From contig JASJZC010000005.1 of the NCBI GenBank assembly GCA_037178855.1, forward strand, positions 6,510,001-6,574,000: DNA of 64,000 bases, in the 5' to 3' direction. Positions 1 through 11,040 of the stretch are shown in pieces (within the stretch, counting starts at the first letter, position 1; every line of letters begins with the position of its first letter). The translations under genes and the position numbers were made by a program. This DNA is from Oscheius sp. JU75. Taxonomy: Eukaryota; Nematoda; Chromadorea; Rhabditida; Rhabditidae. Under the pieces are notes generated by a model. That model did no database searches, was not told the origin of the DNA, and was given only the letters and a program-made list of their open reading frames with translations.

Positions 1-110
1 AGGACATCGCTTCTTTTTTTCTGCACAAGCAGCCATACAGAAGCGAAACAATGTAACAGTAGCTCGATTCGGTCACTAGTCATTCATTTTTCCTCTTGCT
101 TCCTTCAATC

Positions 111-767
111 ATGGAAATCCGCAAAAAAATCAACGACGTAGTCTTCGTCGTGGTTAGTTACTTCTTTTTCAAAGTACCCAACACATATTCCAGTTTGCAG
201 TTACTATCTGTTTGGTATGCCAAGTCACAGTATACTGTAGCTTCCGTCATCTAGCCAACATTCTTTTTCTTCTGGATGACGGGCGAGTAAATATTACAAT
301 ATATAGTGAGGGTCTTTTTGGTAGCGATTACTTTATAGACACCTTTAGGCAACTTCCTGTTTTGGTTCAATATCTCCAAGTTTTCTGCAACCTTGCTGTT
401 GTATCGATTCCTTCCATCTTCTGTGCGATTACACAACATATCCAATATTTTCTGGGTGAGTGTAGTTAGATGCGCAGAAAGCGAACAGTTTTAGAATGTC
501 GAAATGATTTCCGTTATCCCTCTGTTTATATGCTCACAGCTTCTATCGGAAATGAACACGACTGTCTTCTTAATTGTTGTGACGCGTCAAATTGTGTACA
601 GACTAGCCGAGCTGAAAGTTATTCGCGACAAACTGACAGTCGACCGGAAAGACTTTCTTCAGTACAATCCAATTGAAACTTTTAGGCAAGAGAAGATACT
701 TTCGAAAGAAGCCAAGGAACGCGTCAAACCGGAATTCAGAATCTCTGTCATCAATGAAACTGTTTGA
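111..767 (+). pseudogene. Serpentine chemoreceptor fragment (probable)
   Basis: Three exon-like pieces read as membrane helices: 111-152 (starts MEIRKK), 194-455 and 495-767. The second holds two strongly hydrophobic stretches; the third has one helix followed by a basic and acidic tail ending TAG/TGA-bounded at 767, with an AATAAA at 777. The pattern resembles the last helices and cytoplasmic tail of a nematode serpentine receptor, but I cannot assign a family. The first intron (153-193) fits, but the donor at 456 is phase 1 while the only usable acceptor (494) leads into a phase-0 frame, so the second and third pieces do not join cleanly. No exons for the first helices are seen upstream in the window. 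It is therefore either a decayed remnant or a model I could not resolve. Confidence 0.35.
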
Positions 768-782
768 TTTCGAGTCAATAAA

Positions 783-1746
783 GTTCCGTTCAGTGGCACT
801 CTCTATTTGGTTGCTCCGTTGAGCAACGAGTGGATTGTTTGACATATAAGAGCTCTTATCATTCAGCTTTGATGTGGACAACTTGAAACTTTAATCAAAT
901 GTACAATATCCTCCTAGTTGTTCATAGTAGCTATTGCTTCGTCGATAGAAACCAATTTATGAGTCATTTGTTCAGTTCACTGAAAAGAACTGTTTTCTCT
1001 ACGGACAGTCGCCATCTTTGGACGGCGCTTATCTCGTAAGGAAGTGGGCAGCTGACCAATGTACTCCGGACGCTACGTTTTTCAAAGCACGAACCACTTG
1101 CTGAGAGGCTGCAAAGAGATATTGCAATATGCACAGTTTATCTGTGTTTTGAAGTAAAAATAGTAGTTATTCCAAATCCTCGTGCAAAAATAATGAGGGT
1201 GAACAGGACATTGGACGCCTTATAGACTCTTCTTTGCAGAGTAGGGAAACCATGGAATGTTGAAGTAAACTGGGTCGAACAGTTAATCTATAAGGTGGTG
1301 GTTTTCCTATGGGGGACAGATGAATAACACGCATGACCAGCATCAGTGCAAGCGTTCCTTTTCACAGATTCACTTTCAAAGCAGTTCAGTTTCTTCCACC
1401 CCCGCGGTATTCGAACAAAAAACGTAGCTTCTTTTCGATCTTCTATCTTGCAACCCTGGAGGAAACTAAAAGCCTGTCTCTTCACGTACGATCTGTTTAC
1501 TTCCTCCTGCTGATTACTCGCTCCTCCCACACTTTTACGACCCTATCTCGTTTTGCACTGAGATTATTTCCTATTGTCACAGTTTTTGTTTAGGGCAGTG
1601 CTGCTTCATTTTCAGGCGACTTATTTATCATAATGAGACTGCTCCCATTCGGGTTCGACACCGAAAAAGAGTTCTTACGAGACCACTGCAGCAGGTGCAA
1701 TTTCATCGGTCAACTGACAGTCCAACCGCTTACCGGTTCTAGGTTT
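783..1746. other. Intergenic, no gene seen
   Basis: Open frames here are short, overlap on both strands and lack splice-consistent continuation or family resemblance. The last 100 bases contain the UGT promoter. Confidence 0.6.
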
Positions 1747-1754
1747 TATATAAA
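1747..1754 (+). promoter_or_regulatory. TATA box of the UGT gene
   Basis: TATATAAA lies 40 bases before the UGT start codon at 1794. The spacing implies a very short 5' leader. Confidence 0.6.
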
Positions 1755-1793
1755 GCTTATTTACGTTCTTTGCGTCAAATAGTTCCTTACAGA

Positions 1794-4168
1794 ATGTTTC
1801 ACAAGCTCATCTTCAGTATTTTTCTTCTCCAAGCAGTCTCCAGTCTCAACATTGCCGTCTACCTCAACCTCGTCGGAAAGAGTCATCTCACCTTCGTGTC
1901 CTCTCTGATCGACATCCTCAACGAACGTGGCCATAATGTGGTAGGTGTTTTGCCCATTTTAAATAATAGGATCCTCTCAGGACTTGCTGATCTCCCGTCT
2001 GAACACAGGTTTTGAGTATGAAGGAGTCACCAAAGCCAGGCGGGTTCTGGCCTTCGAATTTAACGGAACGAGCCCGTGGCTCAGCAAGCCAAAACATCTC
2101 AGCGATCCGTTCGAAGAGGCTCCTCTTTTCAATTTACCCCAATTCTACAGAATTAACACGGAATTGTGCAGAGGTTGGTCGCTGCTACCCACAAGAGAAC
2201 GCATACGCCTAACATCTTTTTGCAGTTCGACCAGTTCTTTACGTTGTTTTCCCCATCTAGTTTTCTCAGTCGTCGTTCTTTGCGCACATCAAATATTGGT
2301 CAACTACGCGAGTTTTTATCAGTCCTTCTCTAGCGAGCGAGATAAAAAGTGGTGGTTTTAGTGGTCAAAGATCGTCTTTTGACCAAATTCTTTTCAGTTG
2401 GACTACAGTCAGGTGTACCGCTGGCTTTCCTTCACGAGGGAAAATATGATGTCATGCTGGCTTCTCAGTACGAATACTGTGGAGTGATTTTAGCTAAAGC
2501 TGCCGGCATCAACTCTGTCATTGGATACACAGCGACGAACATCCTTCCCACTCAGGCCATTTCAACCGGTCTTCCGAACTCGCCTAACTGGATAACCAGT
2601 GAGTTTGGATATGTCAATGATACACGATTCTTAGGCAACTTGGACAGTGACAAAGGGTCTCTCTCCCTCTGGGGGCGATTAAAGCGGCTCTACAGATGGG
2701 CCGAGTTCTCGATGAGCTCTCGAAGTGGTCTCATTCAGATTCAAGTTAGTTTCTCATTTGCAACCAAACCAAAAGATCTGATTATTTTCAGACTGAGCTT
2801 GCTCGCGAATACTTCGGTCAACAGTTTCCCGATGTTGAACAGCTTGAGAGAAATCTGGATTTGGTCTTCGTCAATTCGAACGAGTTTGTCGAAATACCAA
2901 GAGTGCTCTCGCCAAAGATCGTCTACATTGGCGGTGCTGCCACGTCTCCGGCAAAAAGAGTTTCCGAGGTAAGAACGTTTGATCTCTGTTCTCCCGTTTC
3001 GAAGTCGTCAGAATCATGTTATCATAGCGATTACTGGTCATTGTGGGGCCAGAAAGAAACGGAAAAAGAGGTTATCATACTGCTGATATAGTCTTTTCTT
3101 CAGGACTTCGACGCTCTTCTCAACACACAATGTAAAGGGACCGTTCTCATCTCCTTCGGAACTCAGGTTGGAAGAGTTTTTGTTGCTCGAATTTTGAATG
3201 GTTGTGACTCCAGGTACCAGCCAAGATGATCTCAAGAAGAGTGAAGAAAGCCATTATCCATTCGGCGAAAGAACTTAATAAGTACAACTTTGTTTTCAAG
3301 TACGAGCTTCAGCCAGAGGACGGAGCGATGTTCAGCAACGTCACCAATCTATATCTGGCCAACTGGGTTCCTCAAAAGGATCTTCTTTGTGAGTTCGCTT
3401 TTATTTTGAAAAAAGTTTCGAGTCTGGTCATTCCCTGCCAATCAAAGAACACAACTAGAAATTAGCTGATGAACGACTGGAAACGTCTAAAAAAGTTTTT
3501 TGGAGAGCCAGATAACAAGCTTGAAGTCCGTTTTGTTTTATTCGGGGGACTGAACCTAGTTTTTACTCTCTTGTTTAGTACCCATTCGACTTTTTTTTTT
3601 CCAACCGTAGTGATCGTGAAGAAAATACTGAGGGAATCTACTATTTCCAGTCGACGGTCGGATCAGCGCCTTCGTCTCCCACATGGGATTGAACTCACTC
3701 CTTGAATCCTCCCAAGCCGGTGTGCCGATGGTCTCGATTCCTCTCTTCGCAGATCAAGGTCATAATGCCAGATGCGGTATACTCACTCTTTTTTTAATTA
3801 CAGTATTGTTTTCAGCTGCTCGTCTCGGAACGGGTCTGGTCCTCGAGAAGACATCGTTCACTGCAATCGAACTAACTGACGCTTTGACGAAAGTTTTGCA
3901 GGTCGACAGCTTCAAAACAAACGCTCATAAAATTGCTGGAATGTTACGAAACCAACCAAATGCCATGAAAGAACGATTCATCCAGTGGACGGAGTTCGCA
4001 GCGACAAACAAGGACCTCCACAGAGTCTTCAACCTTCCAGAAGCTGAAGCGACCTTTTTGTCCTATTACTGCTTCGATCTGGCTTTTCTCATAATCAGTT
4101 TGTTCTCAGCAGGACTCTATACCAGCTACCAAACACTCTTATGGCTATCTAAAATTCACTTAAAATAG
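1794..4168 (+). CDS. UDP-glucuronosyltransferase
   Basis: Membrane UGT that would conjugate lipophilic compounds with a sugar from a UDP-sugar in the ER lumen (detoxification). Eight exons with matching phases: 1794-1940, 1981-2173, 2398-2744, 2792-2968, 3104-3166, 3214-3388, 3651-3776, 3816-4168, giving about 526 residues, the usual family length. A signal peptide occupies roughly residues 1-18. The conserved His of the N-terminal domain is in KSHLTF. The UDP-binding half has SFGTQ, NWVPQKDLL and the glycine-rich signature with GVPMVSIPLFADQ. A C-terminal helix (AFLIISLFSAGLYTSYQTLL) and short basic tail follow, as in ER-anchored UGTs. In the signature the usual H-G/C-G is H-M-G. TATA at 1747 and AATAAA near 4208. 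Known family role; substrate is unknown. Confidence 0.93.
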
Positions 4169-4214
4169 ACGAGTCGACTAGTAATTCCTTTCTGTACATA
4201 CGAGTACTAATAAA

Positions 4215-5460
4215 AGGCTGAATCCTTGTTGATTGAATCTTATCTCGCTGTGACGTGTAACCGAAATGTTGCGTTGCAAATGACAAAGACTCCTGTGGTA
4301 ATGTATGGTAGCCAAAAAAAGATAACCGTTAGGCTACAGAAAAGATGGAAGGGACATTACGAGCAACCGTCTTCAAAATAGAACGCTTTGACTTTTGAAA
4401 ACTTATTGTTTAATTGCTATTGGTTATCTAGCTGAGCAATTTCAGGAGTATTAGCTATCAACAACAACTTGAACAGTACAGATAAACAACTCTCGGCAAA
4501 GCAGGTGACTTCTGCACTAATAACCAGTCCTTAGGAAGCACAGTGTATGTTTTGAAAGCGCTCTCCGATCCTCTGAGATAAGGCCTCTTTGTTTGTGGAA
4601 AACTTCCTGGTTGAAGTGGCAAGACTACTGAATAAGTACAGTTCAAAACCAGATTTTCGATTAAAAGAGTTCTAAAGGACGCTTCTGACATTGTATGGAG
4701 ACCGGGAGATTAGGCTTTTAGTTATTTAGTTATTTGGTCTAGTTATTTTTCTGCAACTGAAAGTGCAACACAGCTCCTGTAAATCGTACGGACACAGCCT
4801 GCCTGTGGCTGTGGGAAAGATTTTGGCTACAGATACTAACTTTATCAGATACTTAGGAAAAAGTAAAATGAACTCCCCTTTCAGACAATTCTTTTTTTGT
4901 AGATCCCGTGGTATCTCTCTCCATGTCACACGGATAGCTATCAAACCTTCAAAATAAGTATCGGTTCCTTTGTACTACACGGTACGCACTATCCATTAGC
5001 CACAGTACCATAAAGGTAATTCCTTGATATTTCAATCTAATTAGGGTCTCGTAGCTGGTTCTGAGTTACATTAACTTCTTTTAGTTATTTGTAATTGCAA
5101 CTAGTACCTAAAAGAAAGTGCGTTCCGTGTAGTACAAATAAGCTCAAGTCACATCTTTTAGTCTAGTCTTGCGGTAACATGCATCATTCCACCGCGATAG
5201 GTAAGATAAAACCGAAGTACAAGTGTGACAGTTCCTTCTCGTGGCGAAAAAAAAGAAGGAGAACACCATGGCGAACTGTAAAAGAACTTTCTGCAAGAGT
5301 CGAGATCAAAAGTCTTTTCAGCAGAAGGTTATTTTAGGACTCTCCCTAGTCTCAAACGACCATGTTCCAGATGTTGCTGACGCATCGAAGACTTCGTTAA
5401 CATCAGAAAATGTGTGGAACATCTGTTACCCAAGTGGTTACGGGTGAGAGCGGAATGATT
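4215..5460. other. Intergenic between convergent genes
   Basis: About 1.2 kb between the UGT 3' end and the 3' end of the Cys-loop channel gene. Only short random-looking frames; no RNA gene or repeat recognised. Confidence 0.6.
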
Positions 5461-5471
5461 TATTCAATTGT

Positions 5472-7290
5472 TTACAGAGATCGTCGAGCAAAATAAAACA
5501 ATGTGAAATAGAGAAATGAACAAACAGCAAAGATTATTGGACATAGTGCTCTGGCAGCTATTTGTAATCTGACTGCTGCCAATGAAGCTGAGTCAGCCCT
5601 TTTCTTGTAGACTGTCCCCACCACATCGTGGTAGTTGTTGCATTGTGCCTGAAGAGAGTTTTTCTGCTGGAAAAAAGAGAAAAACCTGTTCAGAGTCCTT
5701 GTCATATAAAAGCTCCTTATTGGCTCGTTTCTGATATCTGATTTTACTCTCTTTTCTCACAGCTGCCGAGTTATTTATCAAATTTCTGTACTTAGAGTTG
5801 GTGGACTCAGCAGTCGAGATCAGAAACATCTAGACGAAAAGAGCTGGATTTTTGTTCTGAACTTACAAAAAGTACGACGATCATGACGTTTAGAGCGATG
5901 ATAAGTCCCCAAATATCAGAAGGACAGATGATAGACGGTAGAGGGAACGAATTGTGGAAGTTCATTATCTGAAAGAGTCAAATTACGTAAGCTTTATCAG
6001 ATGCTGCTTTTATTGCTAACTACCTGCCACTCTAAAATATTTGACACCAAATACTTAAAGCCAGAACTCACCACGATGACTTCCAAAATGACAGCGGCAA
6101 AGAATATCACGTATTGTGTGTTGACATTGTCTTTTCTCTGGAAGAAGACGAGCCAAGAGAGCATCATGACGAGGGTAGTTGGCAGATAGAAACGGAATAA
6201 TGAGAGAGACAGCGGTCTCTGAGCAGTGAAGGTCAACTGGAGACAACCGTGGAGCTCTGAAAAAGTCTTATCAGTCGCTTCAGAGCACTTTTTGAATTTT
6301 AAACTTTTGCTTCCTTCTTAGTCGTCTTGTTAACTCTAATCTAAAATAATACTTGACAAAAAAGTCCACACACATTTGTCAAGAGTTATCCCAGATTAGA
6401 GTTGACATGTGTAACAGACGTCTCTTACGAATTGTAAAGGTAGGATATTAGGTAATGCCGAAACGTACCACTGGTGTAAACAGACGAGTCAGCTGAAGGA
6501 ACTGATCTTCGATGCGTACAGTGGGTAAGTTTGACCTGAAGAGATGTTTCGCCTGAATACTTGAGAAAACAGTACTGGTTTCAAGTGAAAACTGTCGATT
6601 CCTTCGAAAAGAGAAACATCCTTCGAAGCCCATCGGATATCAATCTCATCCTTCGACTTGTCTGAACTGTTTTTGTCTTTTTCCAACCAAACAAAACTAC
6701 CTGCGACTATCTTGAAACTGCAAGAGTACTGATCGAAGGGATAGTTTCTGTCCGTAATGCACGGAAGATTGATTTTGTACCTGTAAGTTGTTTCCTTCGC
6801 ACGTGCTCCTGCTTTTTGTTAGTTCATTTGGCCCCTCTCCGTCATTCAATCAAAGCGACACCGGCGTTTGTCGGCTCGCAGCTGTAACAAACTGGCAGGA
6901 AGCAATCAGAACACGATTAATGATCTTCCCAAAAACTCACATCCGTCTAGCTCCAACGATGTTATGGTTGTTATCCCGTACGCGTGCCACTTCAATTTTC
7001 CCAACAACTTCCGCATTTTCTGCAAGGATCGAGATGTCGTCAAAGTTTGGAAGAGACTGCGGCTCGGAGAGAATAGCTAAGGCACTCTCTTGTACATTGG
7101 CTCCGTATTTACCCTGCTCCAGTTCAACTTCAATCGAGAGAATCTGGAACTTCCTCTATTGCTTGGAGACTGAAGCTACCTTATTGTCAGTGTCCAGTCG
7201 AATAACTCTCTCGATCGAAATCTTGTGGTCGACCAGAAAAGTATCACAGAGGAAGAGAGGTAAACATAGGAGAACGACAACTGATCTCAT
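5472..7290 (-). CDS. Divergent Cys-loop ligand-gated ion channel subunit
   Basis: Pentameric ligand-gated channel subunit, plasma membrane. Eight exons on the minus strand, phases all consistent: 7290-7180, 7143-6941, 6780-6701, 6661-6536, 6256-6072, 5968-5867, 5829-5761, 5666-5472; about 356 residues, shorter than the usual 400-500. A signal peptide (MRSVVVLLCLPLFLC) is followed by a ligand-binding domain with the Cys loop CITDRNYPFDQYSC, then M1 (RFYLPTTLVMMLSWLVFF), M2 (NTQYVIFFAAVILEVIV), M3 after PSDIW, a short M3-M4 loop, and M4 ending ARRSL. The Cys loop has 12 residues between cysteines instead of 13. M2 has neither the PAR anion-channel motif nor a typical cation pore. Likely one of the orphan nematode lgc-type subunits; ligand and ion selectivity cannot be stated. 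Confidence 0.85.
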
Positions 7291-8062
7291 TGTTCTAGGC
7301 TGAAAGACACAAAATTGTAACTTTGCAACAGGAAAGCTGGATTTTCTGAGGTCACGGAGAACACATGCGTTTTACAAATCCGTCAGAGAGCGGGAGAGGC
7401 GGGAACCGATTATCGGGGAGGGTCCCTCCGGTTGTTAAAGCAGCCTTTGGTGGTGGAAAAGAGTTCAAGGAGGAAGGCAAGCAGTACGTTCATCCCTCTT
7501 CAAGGATCGAGGAGAACACATGCGTTTTGCGGAGCACAGACAATTTGTATCGTCCAGTGGTCAGAAGAGAATTGACAAGTTCCTGTGAGTATTGGAGGGA
7601 GGATTTCATTGCTTGCTGAAAATAAGGAAAGAGACAGCATGTTTTGCAGGAAACAACATTTTAATCCCTACTCGACCAACACATTCTGGAGAGGGATTGG
7701 TATTAGCGTTTGCTTTTTACAGAGAAACACGAAGATGTATGTTCTCCTAACGAGGCGGAAGTACTCAATGACAACCGGACCTCTAATTGAAGAGTAACTC
7801 TGTTCCAGAAATATTGCACGTTACAATGATCAGAAAACATTCCGAAAGAATAGAATTATTGTAGTAAACTGCGAACTCTGCAAATAAAAAAAAAAAAGTT
7901 GATTTGAAAACCCGCCAAAAAAAGATTTGCTGCGCACCAACTTTGTATACTGTAATTTAATGCGTAACACCTTTTTTGAGCAAACTGTTCTGCTGTGCGT
8001 TTTTTGTCTTGTGTTCCTCATCTTTCCGATCTTTTCATAGCTTGCCATAATCACATGACCAT
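7291..8062. other. Intergenic, contains a short direct repeat
   Basis: Lies upstream of both the channel gene (minus) and the B56 gene (plus). An 85-codon frame (7365-7619) has no recognisable domain. An 18-base word beginning GGAGAACACATGCG is present at 7356-7373 and again at 7511-7528. The right edge holds TTTTACAG at 8062-8069, a possible trans-splice acceptor for the next gene. Confidence 0.5.
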
Positions 8063-8096
8063 TTTACAGTTACAACTCAACTGGTGCAGCAGAAGC

Positions 8097-9846
8097 ATGG
8101 AAAATTCTAATTCATTAGACCAGAGCAACAGCATCACACAAGCTACTCGGGCAGATATTTACGTCAAGCGAACTCGCATCCAGTAAGTTTTTAGACTTTT
8201 CCTTATTTTTTTCGTTGCCTTCGTAAAAATGTTCCATTCTCAGATGTGCTAGCCTCGCGAACAACGACAAAGATGATGATAACGAACTCTTCGAACATCC
8301 ATTGATAAAAGGTGGAAAAGTTTTGCTTGTTTCGGTCTAATTAGTGTGTTTAGACGCAGATGAGGACGAGAAATTCAGACTGTTGACCCTGAAGATCCGA
8401 CAATGCAACAAGATCTTCGACTTTGCCAATCCCTGCAGTCAGCTGAAAGGGAAAGAGGTCATTCGTTTGTTTTCACTAATAACGACTTATCTTCAGATAA
8501 AGATTGCCGCTTTGGCCGAAATCATCGAATACATTGCAAATGGCGATGACGAACATTTCGAGGAGTTTATGTACCGGGAAATTGAGGCCATGGTCTCCCG
8601 AAACCTCTTTCGCGAGTTCCATCCTGCAGAACGTCACGAGTATGACTTCGACGACGAGGAGCCGACTTTGGAAATCGCCTGGCCCCACATTCACCTAGTT
8701 TACGAGCTCCTTCTTCGCTTCCTTGACTCTCCCCGTTTCAATGCCAGCGTGGCCAAAAAGCATTTTGATCGCGAATTCATTGTCAATGTGCGTTTCCTTT
8801 CATTGTCGTCTATATCTCATTTTCAGCTTCTAAAAATGTTCAACTCTGAAGATCCTCGAGAACGTGACTATCTAAAGACCATTCTCCACAGAATGTACGG
8901 CAAATTCTTGGTGTATCGCGCATTCATCCGAAAAGAAATCAACCATATCTTCCTCAGCTTCATATTCGAGGACGTCAACTGCAGCGGAATCGGCGAGCTG
9001 TTAGAGATCCTTGGAAGCATTATCAACGGGTTCACTGTTCCTCTGAAGGCAGAGCATAAGAGATTTCTTGAGAAGGTCCTTCTGCCTTTGTACTCTTCTA
9101 AACATCTTCAACAGTACCACTCGCAGGTTCTGTTTCCCACCTTTTTTTTCCATTAGACAGTCCTCTTTAGCTCTGTTATTGCATCTGCCAGTTCCTCAAC
9201 AAGGATTCCAGTTTGGGACCAACTGTGATCACACGCATGCTGAAGTATTGGCCGAAGACCAGCAGTATGAAGGAGATCGTCTTCATCAACGAATTGTATG
9301 AGGTGCTCCCGAACATCCCGTTCGATGATCTCAAAGATGTCGTCGTGGCCCTGTTCCGGAAAATATGTATTTCGGCATGCAGTTCGCACTTTCAAGTCTC
9401 CGAGGCTGCCATCAAGTTCCTTCGCGAAGATCACAATTTGATGATTGTTGCGCACTATCCCGATGAGGTATTTGGTGGTCTTAAGTTGTTGCCAAAGTCG
9501 TTTTCCAGCTTCATCCTGTCATGCTACCGTTTCTCCATAAGATCTCCAATGAGCACTGGCACGGGTCGATCAAGACGCTTTCTCGCATAGTTGCTCGTCA
9601 AATTCTCAGCGAGACCGTCGGTTCCATAAATGATATTCAGATAACAGTTGAAAAGGCCGAGAAAATGTCAGCTCTTTATGTTTTTGTTTCAACTTCTTGG
9701 ATTTCAGTGCACGCGATCGAGGAGAACGTCACGAGGAAATATTCAAACATCTGGAGCAGCTCGTAATCGCTGACGATCCTCCACCTACTTGTCCCTGTGT
9801 TCCAGTTGCTACATCTGATGATGTTCCTCAAGAACACCCTATTTAA
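8097..9846 (+). CDS. PP2A regulatory subunit B56 (B')
   Basis: Targeting subunit of protein phosphatase 2A, built of HEAT-like helical repeats, that recruits substrates and the A-C core. Exons 8097-8182, 8244-8311, 8354-8457, 8497-8787, 8827-9126, 9171-9467, 9509-9666 and 9708-9846 give about 480 residues with matching phases. Family landmarks in order: KIRQCNKIFDFANP, AALAEIIEYI, HIHLVYELLLRFL, LKTILHRMYGKFLVYRAFIR, EILGSIINGF, LLPLYSSKHLQQYHSQ, MLKYWPKT, NELYEVL, and LHPVMLPFLHKISNEHWHGS. N- and C-terminal tails are short, so this is the conserved core with little isoform-specific sequence. The start is the first ATG after the likely splice acceptor at 8069; an in-frame upstream ATG at 7995 is less likely. 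AATAAA near 9951. Confidence 0.95.
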
Positions 9847-10131
9847 CACAAACTTGAGCTCTGTACAAATTTTAGGTACACAGCAAATATTTGTTTTCCG
9901 AGCCACATAATTAATTTTGACCCTTAACATGCTTGTGACTTTTTATTGGAAATAAACGCTTCCTGTGTGTTTCTCTTTCTCTAGTGAGTCTTCTACCAGC
10001 GATTTGTTACGCTTAGATTTCTGAATAGTGAAGCTTGAGTCTCGATGGCTAGTTCAGCTTTAAGGTGCTGACTATGAGTTCTTTCTGAAAATAACAGCTT
10101 TTTTCTCTTTGTCATGCTTTTTTTAGTCATT

Positions 10132-10138
10132 TTCAGAT
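10132..10138 (+). promoter_or_regulatory. Likely trans-splice acceptor of the SAP18 gene
   Basis: ATTTTCAG ends immediately before the SAP18 ATG, the arrangement expected for spliced-leader addition. No cis-spliced upstream exon was found. Confidence 0.5.
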
Positions 10139-10798
10139 GAGCCTAGCTTCGCAAGTAACAGTCAGCTGGGAGAAGCCAGTCGACCGTGAAAAGGTAGACA
10201 ATTACTTTGCTCAAGGCATTCATATTTTAGGTCTGTCCCTTCCTCTTGCGGGTCTTCTGTCAAAATGATCGTCACAATCCCGTCCAAGAATTCATGAGAG
10301 GGATCACTCCTGCCAACGAGCTTCAAATGTACACCTGGTACGCATTTGTTCTCTTTTCTTCTAAAAAGCTTGTCTATAGGATGGATTGCAACCTCAAAGA
10401 GCTCACATCGCTGATAAAGGAAGTCAATCCCGAAGCCAGACGGCGTGACATCACTTTCGACTTCTCCATTGGTTTGTATTCACGCGTTCTTTTCTTTAAA
10501 ACAATAGTTTAGTCTCTCCGGAAAAGCATAATCCACGTTACGTATCTCGTGACATTGGAACTACACAGAATGGATCGCGCGGAGTCGATGACACAAAAAC
10601 TGTTAGTCCATGTTGTTTCAATGCAGCAACGTAGCCTTATTTCAGCTTCAAATGTGCAAATTTGAGATTGGAGACTATATCGATGTGGCCATTTCTGCTC
10701 CCAGAGATGAACGACTAACTGATCATCGTTTCAACAACCGCTACGAGCGCAGAGAAGATAATCGTCGTCGCGATCGTCCTGTTGTGTATCGTGGCTAA
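10139..10798 (+). CDS. SAP18: SAP18, Sin3-associated / exon-junction (ASAP) protein
   Basis: Small ubiquitin-fold protein found in Sin3 histone-deacetylase complexes and in the ASAP/PSAP complex with RNPS1 and Acinus. Five exons: 10139-10195, 10231-10337, 10380-10471, 10513-10601, 10646-10798; about 165 residues, normal length. Conserved blocks read in order: CPFLLRVFCQNDRHN, ELQMYTWMDCNLKELTSLIK, NPEARRRDITFDFS, RDIGTT, DDTKTLQMCKFEIGDYIDVA, then a short basic arginine-rich tail. These match SAP18 throughout, so identity is secure. The next gene (two CCHC knuckles) begins 242 bases downstream on the same strand; they could share a transcript, but the sequence does not prove it. Confidence 0.95.
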
Positions 10799-11040
10799 TC
10801 TACTCCTTCTTTCCCAGTTATCTTTTGTTTGTTAATATTGTTTGTTTCGTTTGTAGCCTATAAATCTTCGTCTGGTTAGTTTGTTCTCTCTCGTGTTGTT
10901 GTAGCCTTTCAAGCCGCTAATACTTTTCCAACGTTACCCGGTGGTTTACTATGTGATTAGACAGGGAGCGGCGAAGTTTCCATGGGTTGGAACGTCTGGA
11001 TCACTTTTCATTAGTCTGTATGTACCAGTTTCTAGCGGCA

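Noticed and set aside
1333-1593. Overlapping frames of 80-86 codons on both strands
   Set aside because: Mirror-image open frames caused by local composition; neither has splice or domain support.
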